Assembly: GCA_002633005.1 (NCBI GenBank)
Contig: NMRA01000175.1
Span: 314,742-378,741 of the forward strand
DNA: 64,000 nucleotides
Direction: 5' to 3'
Source of the DNA: Phoronis australis
Lineage: Eukaryota; Phoronida; Phoronidae
Part shown: in pieces, positions 19,068 to 31,870 of the stretch
Position numbering within the stretch: the first letter of the stretch is position 1
Layout of the letters: every line of letters begins with the position of its first letter
Notes under the pieces: model-generated
What the model saw: the letters and a program-made list of their open reading frames with translations, nothing else
Told to the model about the DNA's origin: nothing
The model's database searches: none
Program-made: the position numbers and the translations under genes

Positions 19068-21149
19068 CTGGAAATAAACAGGAAGGTGTGGTTATTTATG
19101 GTAATTATGGCATAATAGGCACAGGAATTAGCACGCTCAATAACCAACAACCATGAGTTAGCATTAAGGATTAGTGATGACTGTTATTTAAAGAAAGTCA
19201 GTCCAGATATCTGAGCTTTGTTGCAACTTAACATAGGTTAGTCTATAGTCACTTGTGTTGTAACCTTGCTAGTTTATAGATGGTTATGAACTGGGTTCCA
19301 TTTGTGTCCATACCATAATAACTAACAGAAAACAAAGTGGTAACTAACTTTGTAACACAAATATGGAAAGAGCTTGCAACACAGCACGAAGCAAGCAAAG
19401 AGTTTTAACCACAACTAATAAAATAAATGTCCTCCATTACACAATCTGACAAATGGCAAAATAACCAAGCAAACAGAACAACCTAAGTAAATTGAGGACC
19501 AGAAAATAAAGACAGAAGTGAAGCAGGTTCCACTGAATGACACCAACCAAAACTTGTGTTGGTGTGTATCTCTGATGACTACAAGTTGATTCGAAAAGAC
19601 AATGGGTCAAACACTAGAGATATATTGAGTTGAACCATGGCGACGAACATCTCAAGAGGGCTCACAAGGGCAACGCTGGAGCATAGAGATGTGCCCACGG
19701 TGAATCTCATATGATATCCTTCTAAGGCCCACGAGGAGGTGCAGCAGTCAAATCAGCCCGAAAATCAAATGGTGCCCACTAGGAGGTGCTACAGTGGTTG
19801 AAGACGGAAGAAACTTTTAATGGTGCCATCGCATTGCTATCATTTTCTTCTGCGTCAAGTTTCATTAAAATCTGTTAATCAGATCTCTAGATATCATCTG
19901 GGAACGCTGTATATATTATGTGAGCGCATAAGAAATGTTTTCCTCATATTTAAGCACTGGCCTCCCAAGATCATAAAACTAAGCAGGTAAGCATATTGAA
20001 GCCTGACCTCTAATGGTATCAAGGGGGTGTGGTATCATGTTTATGAGCAGGCTACTTGTACCCAATCATTGAGTGAGATGAATACCTACTGTTACCCATG
20101 ACATAACTAACTGCTGGTAATTTGCACATAATGGAAGATTAACATAATCATAGAGGTAACACAGTGGACTGATGTACTGGCCAAGAGGTGTTCCTGACTG
20201 ACACTTATACAACAAATGTTGGCCGTTGAGTGAACTCAAAACGTGATTTTGCATCAACATTTACATACGTTACATTCAATGACTTAAGTTAAAGTTAAGT
20301 ACCAAAATGCTGAAAATAATATTAAATGACCCCTCAAGTGTGCTAGTATATATTGTGATACCAAAATTAATAAATTTTAAGGACTTTATGCTTCTTCACA
20401 GTACATAATTTCGACACAATTTACTTACACAGGCATTAAACTCGTGCTTTCTGTCAAAGAACAAGTCTTGATTTATACCACTTATAAAATTGGTCTTGAA
20501 TTGTTCCTTAATGAAACTAGGTGTGATTCCTACATCTGAAAAAATTTGTATTAAATTTTATTAGCTTGGTTAGGAAGAATAATGAACAGTCAGTTATTTC
20601 CGAGTCCAGAAATGACTGAGCAAGGAACACATGAACATAGTTATAAAATGGTAAGTAGTTTATATCAAAAAATTGTTTTTAACAGAAAACATTGGTTCAA
20701 TACCACTTTAACTGTACTACAATTTTTTTTCATCATTAACAAGTTGTCTTCAATATTTCTTTGTTACTGAAGAAAAACAACCTGGCTAATTTTAGAAGGC
20801 ATACTTGTTTAGAATGAGCAATTTAAAAAACGTGATCATTACGTACACATGAATTAAGCTTTGCAATACCTTTGTTCAAATTCCTCCACTCAACCTTTCA
20901 GGTAAGACAGAATTCACCTCATTCAAATAAAATCTATCCTGTTGGATTTCACAAGTGAAACTTTAGTGAATGTACTGTTCCTTTTTCAGTTTAACTTGTA
21001 CCAAACAATACTTTCTAGATTATGAAAATAATTCGTTTCACAAATAATGCTCTGACCAATGAGAGATACCAACTGACACCATCATACCAGTGACATAAAG
21101 ACATAAAGGAAATGAGACGGTCTACCACACAGCCAAGTCTGTTAATTAC
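19068..21149. other. Non-coding stretch between PRDX and the MGCVQC exon
   Basis: Either an intron joining the two or an intergenic region. It contains transposon-like debris at about 19650-19920 and two head-to-head copies of the KEQF-type module (20429-20535 minus, 20582-20658 plus). Confidence 0.5.
20429..20535 (-). other. Exon-like repeat module (KEQF type)
   Basis: On the minus strand, acceptor TTTTTTCAG and donor GTAAGT bound 107 nt that are open only when entered in phase 1: VGITPSFIKEQFKTNF, then ISGINQDLFFDRKHEFNAC. The core KEQFxTNF recurs elsewhere in the window on both strands, so this is either a real exon or an exonised repeat. Confidence 0.4.
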
Positions 21150-21491
21150 CTGCGCTTCAATGCCTGAAGCGCCCCCTACCATCTCTCTAACAGCGCTCTC
21201 CTCAATGATGCCCTGGCTGCAGAGCTCCGACGGCTCCTTGCTGCCCGTCACAGAACACACTAGGGAATTATGCGCTAGCTCCACAACACTACACAGGCTC
21301 AATCGCGATGGTGAAACCGTGTCATTGGTGGACGGAAGGGTCTCCATGACAACCCCCGGGGTCACATTGCTGGGGTTGTCCACTCCCTGCGTGCTGTCGA
21401 CTAACTGAATGGATGAGACCTTCATTAAATCAATGGCAGAATCTACTTGGCGAACGCTATCCTTCTCGGGTGTACACTGTACACAGCCCAT
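21150..21491 (-). CDS. Unrecognised 114-codon first exon with MGCVQC acylation-type N-terminus
   Basis: Minus-strand frame from ATG at 21491 to a donor GTAATT, ending phase 0. It starts MGCVQCTPEKDSVRQV; Met-Gly-Cys with a second Cys at position 6 is the pattern for N-myristoylation plus palmitoylation, as in Src-family kinases. The rest is Ser/Thr/Val-rich and disordered-looking. I do not recognise the family. The next exon with matching phase on this strand is PRDX exon 1, whose leader reads Pro-Ile-Thr into the PRDX Met. Alternatives: the first exon of another gene, or a non-coding frame. It is more GC-rich than its surroundings, which favours coding. Confidence 0.45.
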
Positions 21492-21780
21492 GAATACAGC
21501 AACAACCTCTCGTATAAATAGCTATTGTACTTCAAGCAAACACCGATACGTATATACACATATGTACTTGGATATGACTGGCCATCGAGAAAGTGTATAA
21601 CGGTACTGGGAATATACATCACCGACAGCATATATATAATTCTTTTAGTGCGTTATATAAAGTTCGGATCACGTGATAAATCTATTTGAAAGAACACAGA
21701 TAACAAGCAGTCACAGATAGCAGATTTTAGTTAACGACCACCTCAACTACAGAAAACTTAATTGTGAACAACTACCATAG

Positions 21781-21937
21781 CTATTACTGGCTCCCCAAGT
21801 ATCCCCTCTGTGAACAATACCATCAGCAGGGGACCTTCGGTAGGACGTCCACAGCAGGTGTCCGTGATCGCGACCCAGGTTGGAACTTCTCTTGAGAAGA
21901 ATATGACCGTCAAGAGCAGTTTGGCTGCCGCCACACA
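21781..21937. other. Possible exon, strand unclear
   Basis: GC-richer block open on both strands. On plus, acceptor CCATAG and donor GTGAGT (after ACACA) would bound a peptide including ISRGPSVGRPQQVSVIATQ and LEKNMTVKSSLAAAT. On minus it reads HCVAAAKLLLTVIFFSREV. Neither is recognised. It lies just upstream of the MGCVQC exon. Confidence 0.3.
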
Positions 21938-24900
21938 GTGAGTGTTAGAGTGGCCATTAAAATTGTAAATAGAAACCACTACTCCATGTTTGATAAGGAG
22001 ATAAGAAATTCAGGCTGTAATTGATTTTGTGGATTGACTTTGCAACAAATGTAAACATAAATGTTTTGGAAAGTACTACGTGCTGGTATTAAATCTATTG
22101 CGAGAACGGTAAAATCTCATCAATTTCAAACAATAATAATTGCAAAACTAGCATTTTTTTGTAATGCGGTTGTGAATATTTCTTCACACTACAGAGTATT
22201 GTCTGTTGGTAACTATGGTCCATCAGTTAAATATGACAAAGCATCCTTAGAACTACCCAACACTTAATGAAAAAATGATAAAATAACATTTCAAATATTG
22301 TGTCCTGAATTGAGAATTTAACATAATAGCCAAAATTGGTTGTTTCATTGATTTTTCTAAAGCTTCTGACACTGTTGTGAAAGCCAACAGTTCCTGAAAA
22401 CAAGGCAAAAATGAGACTTCAATAGTTTTTGACGTACAAAAGTCAAGATATTTCAGAGTAAACCATGAAAATTTTGGTTACTTGTGCCAAAACCAATAAA
22501 ATTTGAGGATTTTTTCCTACACAGCAGAAAGTTCATCAAAACGCACCCACTCTCAGCTAACGAGCAATGGTTTACCAAATATTTGTTGTTCCTTCGTGGG
22601 GACTATTCGTTCGTTAACTTGTCACCGTTTCCACAAAGATGTGGCCGGCCCTTAAGAATAAACCGTGTGTTCAGGTATTGTGAGTTTTCTGTGCAAGGTA
22701 ACAGCGTCCACCGTGCGTGGTAATTCGCTTTCTGGGAAGACATCTATAGCCCAAGGTTACAGTTTGTCTCTCTCCTCTTGGTCATTCATACAGAATCACA
22801 TTTTGTACAAAAAAACAAAAGCATTTAGTTCATGAGAAAGTAGCAATCTAGGACCATTACTCACAGGTAAAAACAAAGCCAAATTTCAGATTTATTACAA
22901 AACTAACATGATTTAGTCTACTTCCGCTTACGAAGAGGTCAAAGTGGCCTCAAATTGATCCGTTTAAAGTCAAATTATGTGATTTCTTGGATGGAACTGA
23001 CCTTTCATCATTGCTTGAGACCAGACCCTACAGGTTGACTTGTCACAGTGAGGGGTCATTACACAAGCTAAGCACACCTCAAGCAATAAACAAACTGCCA
23101 GGAAACCAATTGACCTATCCCAACCTCTGCCCCTAGTGAAATGTCGACAAACAATAAGTTTTACCCAGCAACGTGTTGTTTATCGGGTAAAATGGCGGCT
23201 TGGAAACGAAGGTGTGTCAAGAATGCTGCGTTTTAAATGGTCAGTTAAGCTGTCACTCAAAATCCTGGCAACAGGTCAATTCTCATCTGAGTACAGTTTA
23301 GATCAATTTTCAGCAGGAGGTGAACTCAAGTTAGTGTATTAAACAGAACACAGTTTTATAGCTGTTTTAAGTGTTTAATTAAGAAGCCTTGCGTGACATC
23401 CCAAAATGCAATACCTAGGACTCGATTTCCAAGTGCACTGATTAATTATTTCAACAATTGAATTATGAGACATGGAGAAAATATTCGAAATGCGGGAAAC
23501 GAAGAGAATCACAATTGCTGTGATGTAACAGCCACATGCAATGTAGCAGGTGTAGATGATAGTTGTTATACAATAAATGGTTGCAGGAGGTTGAACCCTG
23601 CAATGATAAGCACTGTCTTCTTTGTAACTTAACTACAGCTTGCCATCATATCTTTACCTTCAAGGGAAGTAATAGCCCCTTAAAGCCACACATTTCCTTA
23701 AATGCCACTAAAAATCACCAGAGAGCAGTACACAGGTTTGTAAGCCACTATACACCATGTTCTATAGTTAAAAAGCAATTCTCTTCTCATTCGTATTTGT
23801 TCCTCCAAAGCAACATCGTCATTCTGTTCTTTTCCTTTGTTTGAATTGAAATAGATTTCCATGATTGCTACACTACGTCGTACTTCAGCCTGTGATACTA
23901 ACCAGCCATGACAAGTGACAAGGCAAGGTAAACTGAGCCGGGTCTGAAGGAGTTGAAAAACATCAGTTCTTCTCAAGTCTAGTTCTCAAGTATAGTATTA
24001 ATGCAAGACTGAATAATAATCAATACGAAACTGATTGTATTAAAACTGAAGCTGCATAAATTCAAACAATGTCTCCTTACATCATGGTGCTCTACCGACA
24101 CGGCTGGATATGGTGACCAGCATGTCGCCAGTGCCACATTAGATTTTGTTCGGTGACCTCATAAAAATCCCGGGTAGCCAAAAAAGTCCCCATGCCCACG
24201 TTCAAACACGCACTCAACAGTCTAAAGAAAGAAAACAGACTGAAGTCGGAATCGTTCGGCATAAATCGGAAGGGTTCGTTTATGAGAGACGCACAGGTAA
24301 CACGTGCCAATCATCTGCTGGAGCCTTAGAAGGTGAGCCTTAGAAGTTAGAAGGTGAGCCTGTGCATGATATATTACCGGTAGGTCCAAGAGGGTGAAAT
24401 TGGTTGTTACCAAGCATATGACGCAATCCCAATATTCCATTTGTCAAAAAATAACCCTGGGCAATCCCAGGTACACAGTTTGTCAGTTTTTCACTTTGAT
24501 ACCTAGTTTACATCATTTTGAGCCCTTACCAACCACAAAGAGCCAGGAGTTTTGCAGCCACCTCCCTCCTAACCCTGTGAATATTATTAGACACACTCTG
24601 CAACAGACCACTAAAGTTATTTTCTGTGGATTAGCTGAAAATAGGCCACCAAACAACTTGCATTGAAGCCACGCTTGAAGAACCCTGCTTATTGATAGAA
24701 GGCTCAGATTTATTTGCTTTTACTATCCTAATGCAGTGAGTTACCATTGATTTCATAATTAAGTTAATTGCACTACAAGCCGATTGGAATTCATTGACTG
24801 TTTTGCCCTCAGTCTCTTCACTATAGTAACTAGATTCATTTCACCATGCTCCTACTACTTGATACCCATAAGGTGGCTTAACGCCTATTTACAGATTTTT

Positions 24901-26316
24901 CAGAATAGGGTATCACTTATAAACACACATGCTTGGCAATAGGTCCACCTTCAAATCATGAATGTGAGGGTTATGGTTCTGTAAGGTTATGTAGGACCTT
25001 ATGGACCTGCCCGAGTATTTTGCCAAATATCTAACAAACTATAGATTTTAGCTCAGTAAAAGTACATATTTTCGGAAAGCAGAAAGCTAGTAGAATTCGA
25101 TTCGTGACTAATTACCAATTTTTCTTTAATTGGGAGAAGTGGCCATGTATTTTCAGTAAAATTTAGGAAAAAAAAGATACAGTCAAAGCAAAATATCGGT
25201 ATCAAATAACATGACCAAATTCCAGTTGAAATAAATGTTCATTGCATGCAACTTACAAGTTTCTTTCATAAAAATGAAATGTTTTTCTTTTTGACAGCCC
25301 CTGGAGCATAAGTGGCACATGTTCAAAACAATTCATAAGAACATAACAGTACATCAAGAATACTATCGGAAAGTTTCCTATGGATCCAATCAGCAATTTC
25401 TGAGATATGATGTTCAGAAGACCAAAGTACATTTTTCTAGGGTCCCAATAACCTTAAATTATCAATCTTCAGAAATGCTCCTACTACCAAGAGAGACACA
25501 ATTCAACTGCCTGTAAATGACTACTAGTAACAGGACATTATCACTGTTCTGCTCCAATTTTCATTAATAGAGGACTTTTCATATTGGCGCTCTCTAGAGT
25601 AATGAGGGCGAGAAAGTGACTTCCACTTGATCCTGAATCAGATTTGGTGGACAAAAATTCGTTGCTACAAAGAGCGGTTCATTAATTAAGAACAGAGGAA
25701 CAGATCCCATTGTCAATCCCTCCCAAATGTTTGATTAGGTTAAGTTCACTAATTTATTTTATCTTTTTGACATCGACAGCGATCCAAATTCTACCCCTTT
25801 ATCACTCGCAGCCATAGACTCTGCAGAAGCGGATTGTTCATTCCAGTGGTAAATGTATGTGTCACCATGTCCTTCATCTATGGATATTTCAAGAGCTTTG
25901 CCTTTTTCCATAAGCCATTAGTATACCTCACTGCACATTAGTGAACATTTGCCGGCATTATGATAGTAGGAAAGGTGTTACTGCGCTGTTTATACCACCA
26001 GGTTGAAACCTCCCGTCCACATTATACATTATAATAGTAATAATAATAACAATAAAAATAATAATAATAATAATAACAAACTTTATTTAAAGAGGATAAA
26101 AATACAATAAATGTAAAACATGCTAATGTCCAGCATGGTCCTGTAGGTGGCGCTGAACACCTGTCCACCAAAGACGTGATCGCCAAAAACCAGCTACTGT
26201 TGCTGTAGATGGAGTTGTGGTTCACAAGTGTTAAACCCATGATTGATAGTTCGGTATTAAACACCCACCAACTTTTAAAAATTGCTTTTAAACACCCATG
26301 CTCCACTAAACACTAC

Positions 26317-26345
26317 CCCCCCCCCCCCCNNNCCCCCCCCCCCCC
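26317..26345. repeat. Poly-C tract with unresolved bases
   Basis: Homopolymer C interrupted by NNN at 26330-26332; likely a sequencing collapse. Confidence 0.95.
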
Positions 26346-27864
26346 GATTGTTTAGATTTTCCCTAAATATGTCTTCAGCATTAACCCAGAAGAAATACGT
26401 TAAGTTGAAGTTTATTTTGATAGCTGATCTTAGTTTCCCTAGAAGAATAAAAAAGCTACAACAAGAAAAGAAAAAGCATAATAAAGCACATTTAATAAAA
26501 TTTCTGAAATTTTATTAACTGTTAATCATACGAAGCATTAAGGGAAACTATCTCCTTAGAAATTTGTTAAACGTTTTTACCTTGAACCTACAAGAAAATA
26601 TTCCAGTGCTTAATAATTAATTACCAGGTGGGCAGTCAACAGAGTGAAGAAATTAGTCACACAAACTCTAAGTAGCTACAAACCCACCATACCATTCTGT
26701 TCCATGGAAAAAACAAGGCTCACTTAGACAACTTATGGCTATAAAATTGATCTCAATGACTTGTTCCCTACTCTGATGAGAAGTGATGGTCTTGCAAAGA
26801 ACCGACAGTTCTCGATTCCTTCAGGTCACGCTCAGCGCCTAAAATAACCCGCCACAACAAACCAACTTGTAGAACATGGTCGCAATAACGAACTGTCAGC
26901 TCTTTGAAACCCTGAAATCACCTCTAGCTTGACTAAGGAACAATTGAGAACGATTTAATCATGGTAAGTCGTCCACAGTAAAAGTTGTTTTGTGATGGAA
27001 GGGGGGATTACAGCTACTTTAACAGAAAAGTTCAAACCTGAGTTGAAAAGAGTCGCGCTTTACTGAGCAGGCAGGCAGCGGATGAACGTGACTGGCTAGT
27101 TACAAGTTGTGATACGTGACGTTTGACGCAGCCACTGAGAACACGCGCACCGGTCACAAGAAGTGTAGACATGACCTGACCTGAAATGGAGGTCACAGGT
27201 CACCCTTAGGTCAAATGTTGCCCCAATGTCTCAAAATGGTTCAATAGCAAAGTTCGCAAGAGGGTGTTTTTACGTTGATGGATACGTCATCTTGGATCCA
27301 AGTAACACAAGAAACAATGTATTGGTTACTGTTTATCACATGACATGCGATGTCTTTTGACCCCCCTACCTTTTATTGGACACAAATCGTAAAGCTTAGT
27401 TATCAGCGGATGTCTTCAGCTTGGGCCCAATGGACAAGTGTTGCAATGATTAATGTGTGGATTAATGAATGGTGGCTGAATGTAGTGTGGCGGACTTTGT
27501 ACTGCTGTACTATTAGAGGAGGCTGAGGCAGAAAATAGTAGGTTGAGTTAGAATCTGAGACATCCAACTAAGGTTGACCTGAGAAAGCAAGTTCAGATAA
27601 AGAGAAACTGGTGTCTGTTATCAAGGTCACACAGCACTTAGACACTGTAACACTGGCATTAGGACAACTTGATGTATAAAACCTGGTTTCAATTGATAGC
27701 TAGTTAATGAAACAGTTCAGAAAAAAGTTATGTATCGTATACAATATGCTTCTATAGCACCACCAATTCCTAGCAGACTTCACAATGCAATGGGAAGTGC
27801 TGTGCCCATCACGTGGGAACTAAAGTGTGAATCAAATAACGAGGTCAAAAAAGCGTGCGCGCGT

Positions 27865-27938
27865 ACACACACACACCACTACCACCACCACCATCACCAC
27901 CACCACCACCACCACCACCACCACCACCACCACTACTA
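27865..27938. repeat. (AC)n then (CAC/ACC)n microsatellite
   Basis: A CA run followed by about 20 CAC triplets. It creates false poly-His (plus) and poly-Gly (minus) frames. Confidence 0.95.
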
Positions 27939-28337
27939 GAAGAAAGCAACTCTAATCTCCATACACTGTAACTGCCCAGATACACTGGAAACGAGGCCAT
28001 TTTACTGAGGCCTGAGTGAGGGGACATTTCAGGTGTCAATTGGAGCAATGAATCCTGCAGACCTGCTGGGCAGAGGTTAGTGACGTAAAAAGGAACCGTA
28101 TCATTTTCAGAAGGCATAGGAAGAAGACACTTTAATGATCTTATTACTGTAAAATCAGGCAAAAATAATTTCCTTTTTCTTTGTCGTTTTTAAAGGCCTT
28201 TAACATTGTTGTGAAATACTACAACTTCCCAAAACCATTGTCAGATGTCATGGAATTTATTTGATCTGACCATTTATGAAAAAATGAAATTTCACGTGTC
28301 AGCCATTATGTGTCCTAAATTGGCGAGGTTTTACCTA

Positions 28338-28843
28338 AAGGCCCTTTCATATTGACTTAACTCTGATCTGAGCGAAGCGTCGACATAAAAAGTGCAGTTA
28401 ACTGGACCGTTCATACTGGCTTTGGTAGTTAATGAACATCAAAGTAAGCGGTTGGTACCGCTGTCGTCATCGAAGTTATCGCAAGGTAGCGTTGCACGCT
28501 AAGATTTTTTTCAATGTTTCAATTTGGAAACATTTACATGTGCTAAGTGACATTAAATTTGATTTTAAATCGATTGGTTACTATTGGAGCAAAATATAAG
28601 CAGCAAGTGATAGCACTACCGTGTAACTGTTGACGATAAAAGTGGCACCTGGCGATAACTCCGATTGGACCAAAGTCAAGCGTTCATACTGCACCACTGC
28701 GTCGACGTTGCGCTATTAAATTCACCTGTTAACTGCAATGTTAACTGGAGCTGTTAACTGCGATCCAGGACCGGAGTTAAGCGTTCTTACTGACCGCAAT
28801 TCCCCAAACCACCAACGCGTCGACGTTAGTATGAAAGGCCCTT
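28338..28843. mobile_element. TA-flanked MITE, copy 1
   Basis: About 505 bp. The ends are inverted: AAGGCCCTTTCATA at left and TATGAAAGGCCCTT at right, each flanked by TA as in Tc1/mariner-type insertion. The interior is shared with 61256-61772 (CGTTCATACTGGCTTTGGTAG, cut short here as CGTTCATACTGGC, and GTCGTCATCGAAGTTATC). No coding capacity. It is inserted at the end of an older repeat. Confidence 0.8.
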
Positions 28844-29641
28844 TAGAGTGACTACAAGGAATGAGTCTGTAGGTGAGCACCAAGTCTGGTCACTAAGGAT
28901 AGGTGATCTCAAGTTACGATTGCTGGCCATGACCAATAACCCTGAACAAGTTTTTCCTAGAACAAATTGTCACTACTAATAGGTTAAGTAGTAGAGTGCA
29001 TGCTATTTGTACCGGGGCAACTTAATATATATGTGTGACAACTTACCCCACTTCAGTGAAGCAGGGTTATTTGCACCAGCGAAAGTCATAGTGTGAACGC
29101 AAACCTGCAGGGGAAGTACTAACCAGCTGCATGACTGCTCAGCTGCACAAATTACTGGTGGCTGATACTTTTGTACCTTACTTGTCACTAGGAGCAAGTT
29201 GTGTAGAGTGAACGCTAAGTCGGTCAAGAGCAAATTGTTCTAGCCAGGGTAACTTGAAGTATGGACAGGACTAATGTGAAACATGTCTGTAGATTACTCC
29301 CTGTCACATCATGCCATGCATAACATTTGACACTAACAGGTCTCAAAACAACCTGAGAATCAGATTTTATGGAAACATTTAAAAATAAGCCAGACTTCCA
29401 GCAGCTGCCCACCTAGGAAATGTCTATTTTAGAGCAACAAGGGGCTGTACTGGACATCGGCTGATGTTGTTCATATCAGATTTAATGTTCAAGTGACAGT
29501 ATTGATTAGATAACACATCATAAAATGTGCCAGATTTAATTCACAAATCACATTCCACAACTGCTTCAGTTTTTCTTAACAGATGAAGGGTTAACCAGAG
29601 GAATTTTTAACTTCTGTAACACTTTGATCAAGAAACATGGA

Positions 29642-29680
29642 TTGTATTTTATTGTATTGTATTGTATTGTATTGTATTTG
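29642..29680. repeat. (ATTGT)n microsatellite
   Basis: Six or more tandem pentamers TATTG. Confidence 0.9.
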
Positions 29681-30778
29681 AACTGTATACATTTGGTTTC
29701 CTGCCATTATCACATTCTGAGACTGACAAGTTTTTCAAGTCAAAAGTATGTGAAGATTTAAGTTAAAATGGCAATTTTGGCAAATATTTTGCAGCAAAAT
29801 TAGTGATAAACTACCATGCTAAGTTTATGGTGGAGCGTTTGACCACAGCAATCGTAGACTAACTCCAATTTCCAATAGCCCCTTTAAAAGTTATCTACAC
29901 TAACTGCCTTCTTGCAAAAAAATTTTTATAGAGTACATTTGGAAACGATTTAGACAGGTTATTGATGTCAGCATTATTAGCCTCAAAAAGCAATAAGGAT
30001 GCAAGCTCTCGTGTCGTAATGGCATGACGACTCACAAGATAGGGGTAACATATTACTAATTAAATATGTTTGGGAGATTTGAAATTTCAATGCACAAGTT
30101 CAAATAAAGAAACATGATGATGTTATTGGTAAGTATTACCAGAACTTTTTCTAGATTCACCTCGACAACAGACGGACACTGTGTAGTCATACTATTGTTT
30201 TGTAGGACTTTTTTCTGGTGTGTGCCATTCACAAGTAGCTGTTGAACAAGAGTGGGAATCGACAATAAACTGTTATTAGTATGTATATTGGGTGCGAGGC
30301 GACACTGTAAAGCAAAAACAAACCTGTCTCTTGTCACAACAAAATAATATCCGATTTATAACACTTGGGCATTGTTTGCACTTTATGATTTGTCTGCATA
30401 GCTACTGTTTGCACCTGTTCGGCGCTGAAGTTGCTGAAATATTACCGTCTACACTAAGAGATGACAAGTTACTGGCATGTCGAAAATAGCTTAATCCAGA
30501 CGATCAGCACAATACGATAAAATCTTTCCAATTTAGGACACAACATGGTTGACAAAAGAATTTCTATTTTCTAATTTTTTCCACGAAAGATATGTAGTAC
30601 CAAAACTAATGCTTCCCAGTATTCAATTTCTGTACCATAGAATCAATCAAACAATGATTAGAAAAACTGTGGGCATTCATATTCACAACAACGTGAGATG
30701 CCCTAGAAAATGAGAAAAGGTTGGTAAACCTTCATTTTTGTCTGAAATTGATGAGATTTTATTGTACTTCTTTAGTCT

Positions 30779-31113
30779 AATTTATTTAACCCTAAGGACA
30801 AAATTACTATGGGTCTACGGTCCAGGGTAGTGTACAAATTTATCTGTGCTGGATGTGGCTGGACTTATATAGGTGAAACTGTTCGCCATTTGAAAACCCA
30901 AACCAGGGAACATCTAAATTCTGTCAGAAGTTCACACACTAATATTCATCTACAGAGCTCCAATCATTGTTATGAGCAATGCTCTTTCAATGACTTTGTT
31001 AAAATATACCAAGCAGTATCAACAAAGTAGCTGAAAATTTGTGAGGCTCTACACATGAACTGGTGTAAGCTCAGTCTAATAGGCAAATGGCAAACCTCAG
31101 TTTGTCATTGTTA
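30779..31113 (+). pseudogene. Penelope-like retroelement 3' relic (GIY-YIG endonuclease end)
   Basis: The translation NLFNPKDKITMGLRSRVVYK then CAGCGWTYIGETVRHLKTQ and REHLNS is the hallmark C-terminal region of Penelope-like and related retroelement proteins: V-Y-x-F-x-C-x-x-C, YIGET, H-L, R-EH. After an in-frame TAG at 31028 the same frame continues LKICEALHMNWCKLSLIGKW, which also fits the family tail. So it is a 5'-truncated, decayed copy. The AATAAATGCCGAAACATG just downstream (about 31210) resembles such elements' 3' ends. Confidence 0.8.
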
Positions 31114-31870
31114 GTCTAGTCTATTGTTACTGCCCTGTAACTGACTGTATCTGTGTACATCTTACTTGTTGTTGGGCCTAGCGAGGAGGCCACTGTTTTT
31201 TTCTTCTGATAGTATCTTAATAAATGCCGAAACATGACAAAACACGTTAAAATCTGTCGTTTTTATTAACATATGCTGCTACTTGCTGTGATGGAGATTA
31301 TTGTACTTCGCTTAGCAAACAATGGGAGAGCAGGCAACATCAAAGCAAATGAAGCGGAGTAAAGAAAGCGAACAAAAGCAGGTTGATTTTCGGAGAGAAA
31401 GCCCCTGCCTTTGGAATAAAACAAGGAAAGACCAAACCAAAAGAATGTAAAAATGTGCAAGAACATAAATCCAATGAACTTCATATTCCGAATATAAAGT
31501 ACATGTTTTTGTATCATGAGCTGGGGTTTATCATTCATTTATCAAGGTATCTAGTTAAACATCAATTTTCCTACTGACATCCAGGTTCTTGTCACAGGAG
31601 TGGAGGTCAGTGACTACAGTGTGTGAGAACATGTTCACTGCGACTTGACATACCAGTTGCAACAACTCTAGTCACTCCCAGTTGACCGACACCTGCATAA
31701 TCGTAACTGGTTGTCTTGTGTATACAACGAATCATCACAAATCGCTAAGTGCGAACAGGCCTTAACCATTGTGAAATTGGTCTCAAACTGTTCCTTAAGC
31801 AAATCCGAGACGATAACTGGATTTAGAAAGAGCCGATGGCTCATTAATTATCGAGACCAGACTATACAAG

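Larger units (their letters stand above)
21992..28195. other. Non-coding region with simple repeats
   Basis: No host gene is supported. It contains a diverged dispersed repeat at about 22255-22480, a short internal duplication (GGTGAGCCTTAGAAG) at 24330-24360, an (AAT)n tract at 26033-26075, a poly-C tract with three Ns at 26317-26345, a KEQF-type module at 26865-26963 and a (CAC)n tract at 27873-27938. Confidence 0.6.

Noticed and set aside
20429-21150. Joining the MGCVQC exon directly to the KEQF-type exon at 20429-20535
   Set aside because: The first ends in phase 0 and the second is only open when entered in phase 1; the join gives an immediate stop.
21511-21520. TATA-like TATAAATA upstream of the MGCVQC exon
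   Set aside because: The motif faces the plus strand and is only about 20 nt from the minus-strand ATG, so it cannot be a normal TATA box for that exon.
27730-28162. Poly-His and poly-Gly frames
   Set aside because: Translation of a CAC microsatellite; nothing else in the frames resembles a protein.
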